Source: Oscillospiraceae bacterium
Lineage (GTDB): Bacteria; Bacillota; Clostridia; Oscillospirales; Acutalibacteraceae
DNA: 13,655 nucleotides
Assembly (NCBI GenBank): GCA_902796535.1
Contig: CADBPL010000027.1
Span: forward strand, 1-13,655
Direction: 5' to 3'
In this document: in pieces, positions 12,657-13,655 of the stretch
How positions within the stretch are numbered: position 1 is the first letter of the stretch
Layout of the letters: the number at the start of each line of letters is the position of its first letter
Position numbers and translations under genes: made by a program
Notes under the pieces: model-generated
What the model was told of the DNA's origin: nothing
Seen by the model: only the letters and a program-made list of their open reading frames with translations
Databases searched by the model: none

Positions 12657-13655
12657 TTATTGGGTGTTGACGATCACCTTGCCGTCCTCGCTCGTGAGCG
12701 ACACGGAGGTGATCGGTGCGCCGTCCACGCTTTCGACAATGGCGTTGGCGATCTTGTCCTCCACGTTGCGGCGAATGGCGTTGCGCAGGTCGCGCGCGCC
12801 GCGGCTGCCGTCGCACGATGCGGCAAGCGCTGCGGGCACGTCGTCTGTCCAGGTGAACGAAATGCCCTTGTCGCGCAGCGGGTCAATCAGGTCGTTGAGC
12901 ATGAGAATAGCGATCTGACGGTAGTTTTCGGGCGTCAGGTCGTTGAACACGGCGATCTCATCCACGCGCCCGAGGAATTCGGGGCGCAGGAAATCGCGCA
13001 GCGCCTTCATCACTTTTTCTTTGGAGGCGGCCGCCGCGTCTTTGGCGAAGCCCAGGGTGTTTTCCCTGCGCTCGCTCCCGGCGTTGGAGGTCATGATGAT
13101 GACCGTGTTTTCAAAGCTGACATTGCGGCCCTGCGCGTCGGTGATGCGGCCCTCATCGAGGATCTGAAGCAGGATATTCATCACGTCGGGGTGGGCTTTT
13201 TCGATCTCGTCAAACAAAATCACGGAATACGGTTTGCGGCGCACCTTTTCGGTGAGCTGACCCGCTTCGTCATAGCCGACGTAGCCGGGCGGCGAGCCGA
13301 TGATGCGCGACACGCTGTGCTTTTCCATGAACTCCGACATATCCAGCCGGATGAGCGTTTCCGGCGTGTCGAACAATTCCTGCGAAAGCAGCTTGACCAG
13401 CTCCGTTTTGCCCACGCCCGTGGGGCCGACAAAGATGAAGGAGGCGGGTCTGCGCTGCGGGTTGATCTGAACGCGGCCGCGCTTGATGGCGGTGCAGACC
13501 AGCTCCACGGCCTCATCCTGACCGATGAGCTTGGCCTTGATGTGCTTTTCCAGGTCGCTCAGGCGGCGCAGGTCGCTTTCGATGACCTTCTGCGCCGGAA
13601 TGCCCGTCCAGAGCTGGATCACCTTGGCCAGATCGCTTTCGGTCACGGCGTTGTC
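12657..13655 (-). CDS. ClpA/ClpC-type AAA+ unfoldase, C-terminal part (gene runs off the window)
   Basis: This is the second AAA+ module of an Hsp100/Clp ATPase, which unfolds proteins and feeds them to the ClpP protease. The frame is open to base 13655, so the 5' part (N-domain and first AAA+ module) is missing because of the window edge. Visible are WTGIPAQK before the module, IGQDEAVE, Walker A GPTGVGKT, the pore loop GSPPGYVGYDE, Walker B VILFDEIEKAH, sensor 1 TSNAGS, the arginine-finger region RPEFLGRVDE, and sensor 2 GARDLRNAIRR. An LGF tripeptide stands in the ClpP-docking loop position (ENTLGFAKD), which ClpB disaggregases lack, so a ClpP partner is likely. Sensor 2 has GARD where GARP is usual. 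About 100 nt separate it from the beta-helix gene on the same strand. Confidence 0.9.
   Translation of the reverse strand, partial: DNAVTESDLAKVIQLWTGIPAQKVIESDLRRLSDLEKHIKAKLIGQDEAVELVCTAIKRGRVQINPQRRPASFIFVGPTGVGKTELVKLLSQELFDTPETLIRLDMSEFMEKHSVSRIIGSPPGYVGYDEAGQLTEKVRRKPYSVILFDEIEKAHPDVMNILLQILDEGRITDAQGRNVSFENTVIIMTSNAGSERRENTLGFAKDAAAASKEKVMKALRDFLRPEFLGRVDEIAVFNDLTPENYRQIAILMLNDLIDPLRDKGISFTWTDDVPAALAASCDGSRGARDLRNAIRRNVEDKIANAIVESVDGAPITSVSLTSEDGKVIVNTQ

Overview
The window looks like a chromosomal segment from a Gram-positive, endospore-forming bacterium of the class Clostridia, probably Oscillospirales/Ruminococcaceae-like. The evidence is the order of genes on the + strand: a SpoVB/YabM-type flippase, MazG, HU, RqcP (YabO), YabP, YabQ, DivIC and an S1-domain protein (YabR-like). 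This is the Bacillus/Clostridium 'yab' core cluster, and YabP and YabQ are sporulation proteins. Genes are GC-rich for a clostridium, with AT-rich promoter regions between them. No tRNA, rRNA, CRISPR array, transposase or phage gene was seen. The taxonomic placement is inference.

Layout. (1) 118-5271, + strand: the sporulation, division and housekeeping cluster. It contains a strong hairpin terminator after HU, a close match to a sigma-E promoter in front of yabP, a sigma-A promoter nested against a terminator-like hairpin in front of divIC, and a hairpin-rich 208-nt spacer between divIC and the S1 gene. (2) 5364-6206: a complete alpha-type class I fumarate hydratase subunit with no beta subunit beside it. 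(3) 6267-6954: a monocistronic unit for the long ribosome hibernation factor HPF, with an extended -10 promoter and a perfect terminator. (4) 6893-9959: a four-gene operon (RlmL-type 23S rRNA methyltransferase, diacylglycerol kinase family enzyme, FeoB-associated Cys-rich membrane peptide, NeuD-type sugar acyltransferase). A near-consensus promoter sits right against, and partly inside, the hpf terminator. (5) 9960-10202: the convergent junction, with a run of five or six adjacent perfect or near-perfect hairpins followed by a bidirectional terminator. (6) 10218-13655, - strand: a ClpA/ClpC-type AAA+ unfoldase (3' part only), then a secreted right-handed beta-helix protein and a small secreted protein.

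How the genes fit together: the left half serves envelope/spore-coat assembly (flippase, YabP, YabQ), division (DivIC), ribosome quality control (RqcP), nucleoid organisation (HU) and nucleotide-pool cleaning (MazG). HPF and RlmL both act on the ribosome. The - strand pair encodes exported proteins, probably co-transcribed.

The most interesting features are non-coding: the multi-hairpin element at 9983-10150, the two promoters placed at the foot of terminator-like hairpins (4197-4280 and 6893-6954), the sigma-E promoter of yabPQ, and the long hairpin at 4677-4720. No clearly new multi-gene system was found. The multi-hairpin element is the best candidate for something undescribed, most likely a dispersed repeat or a structured RNA.
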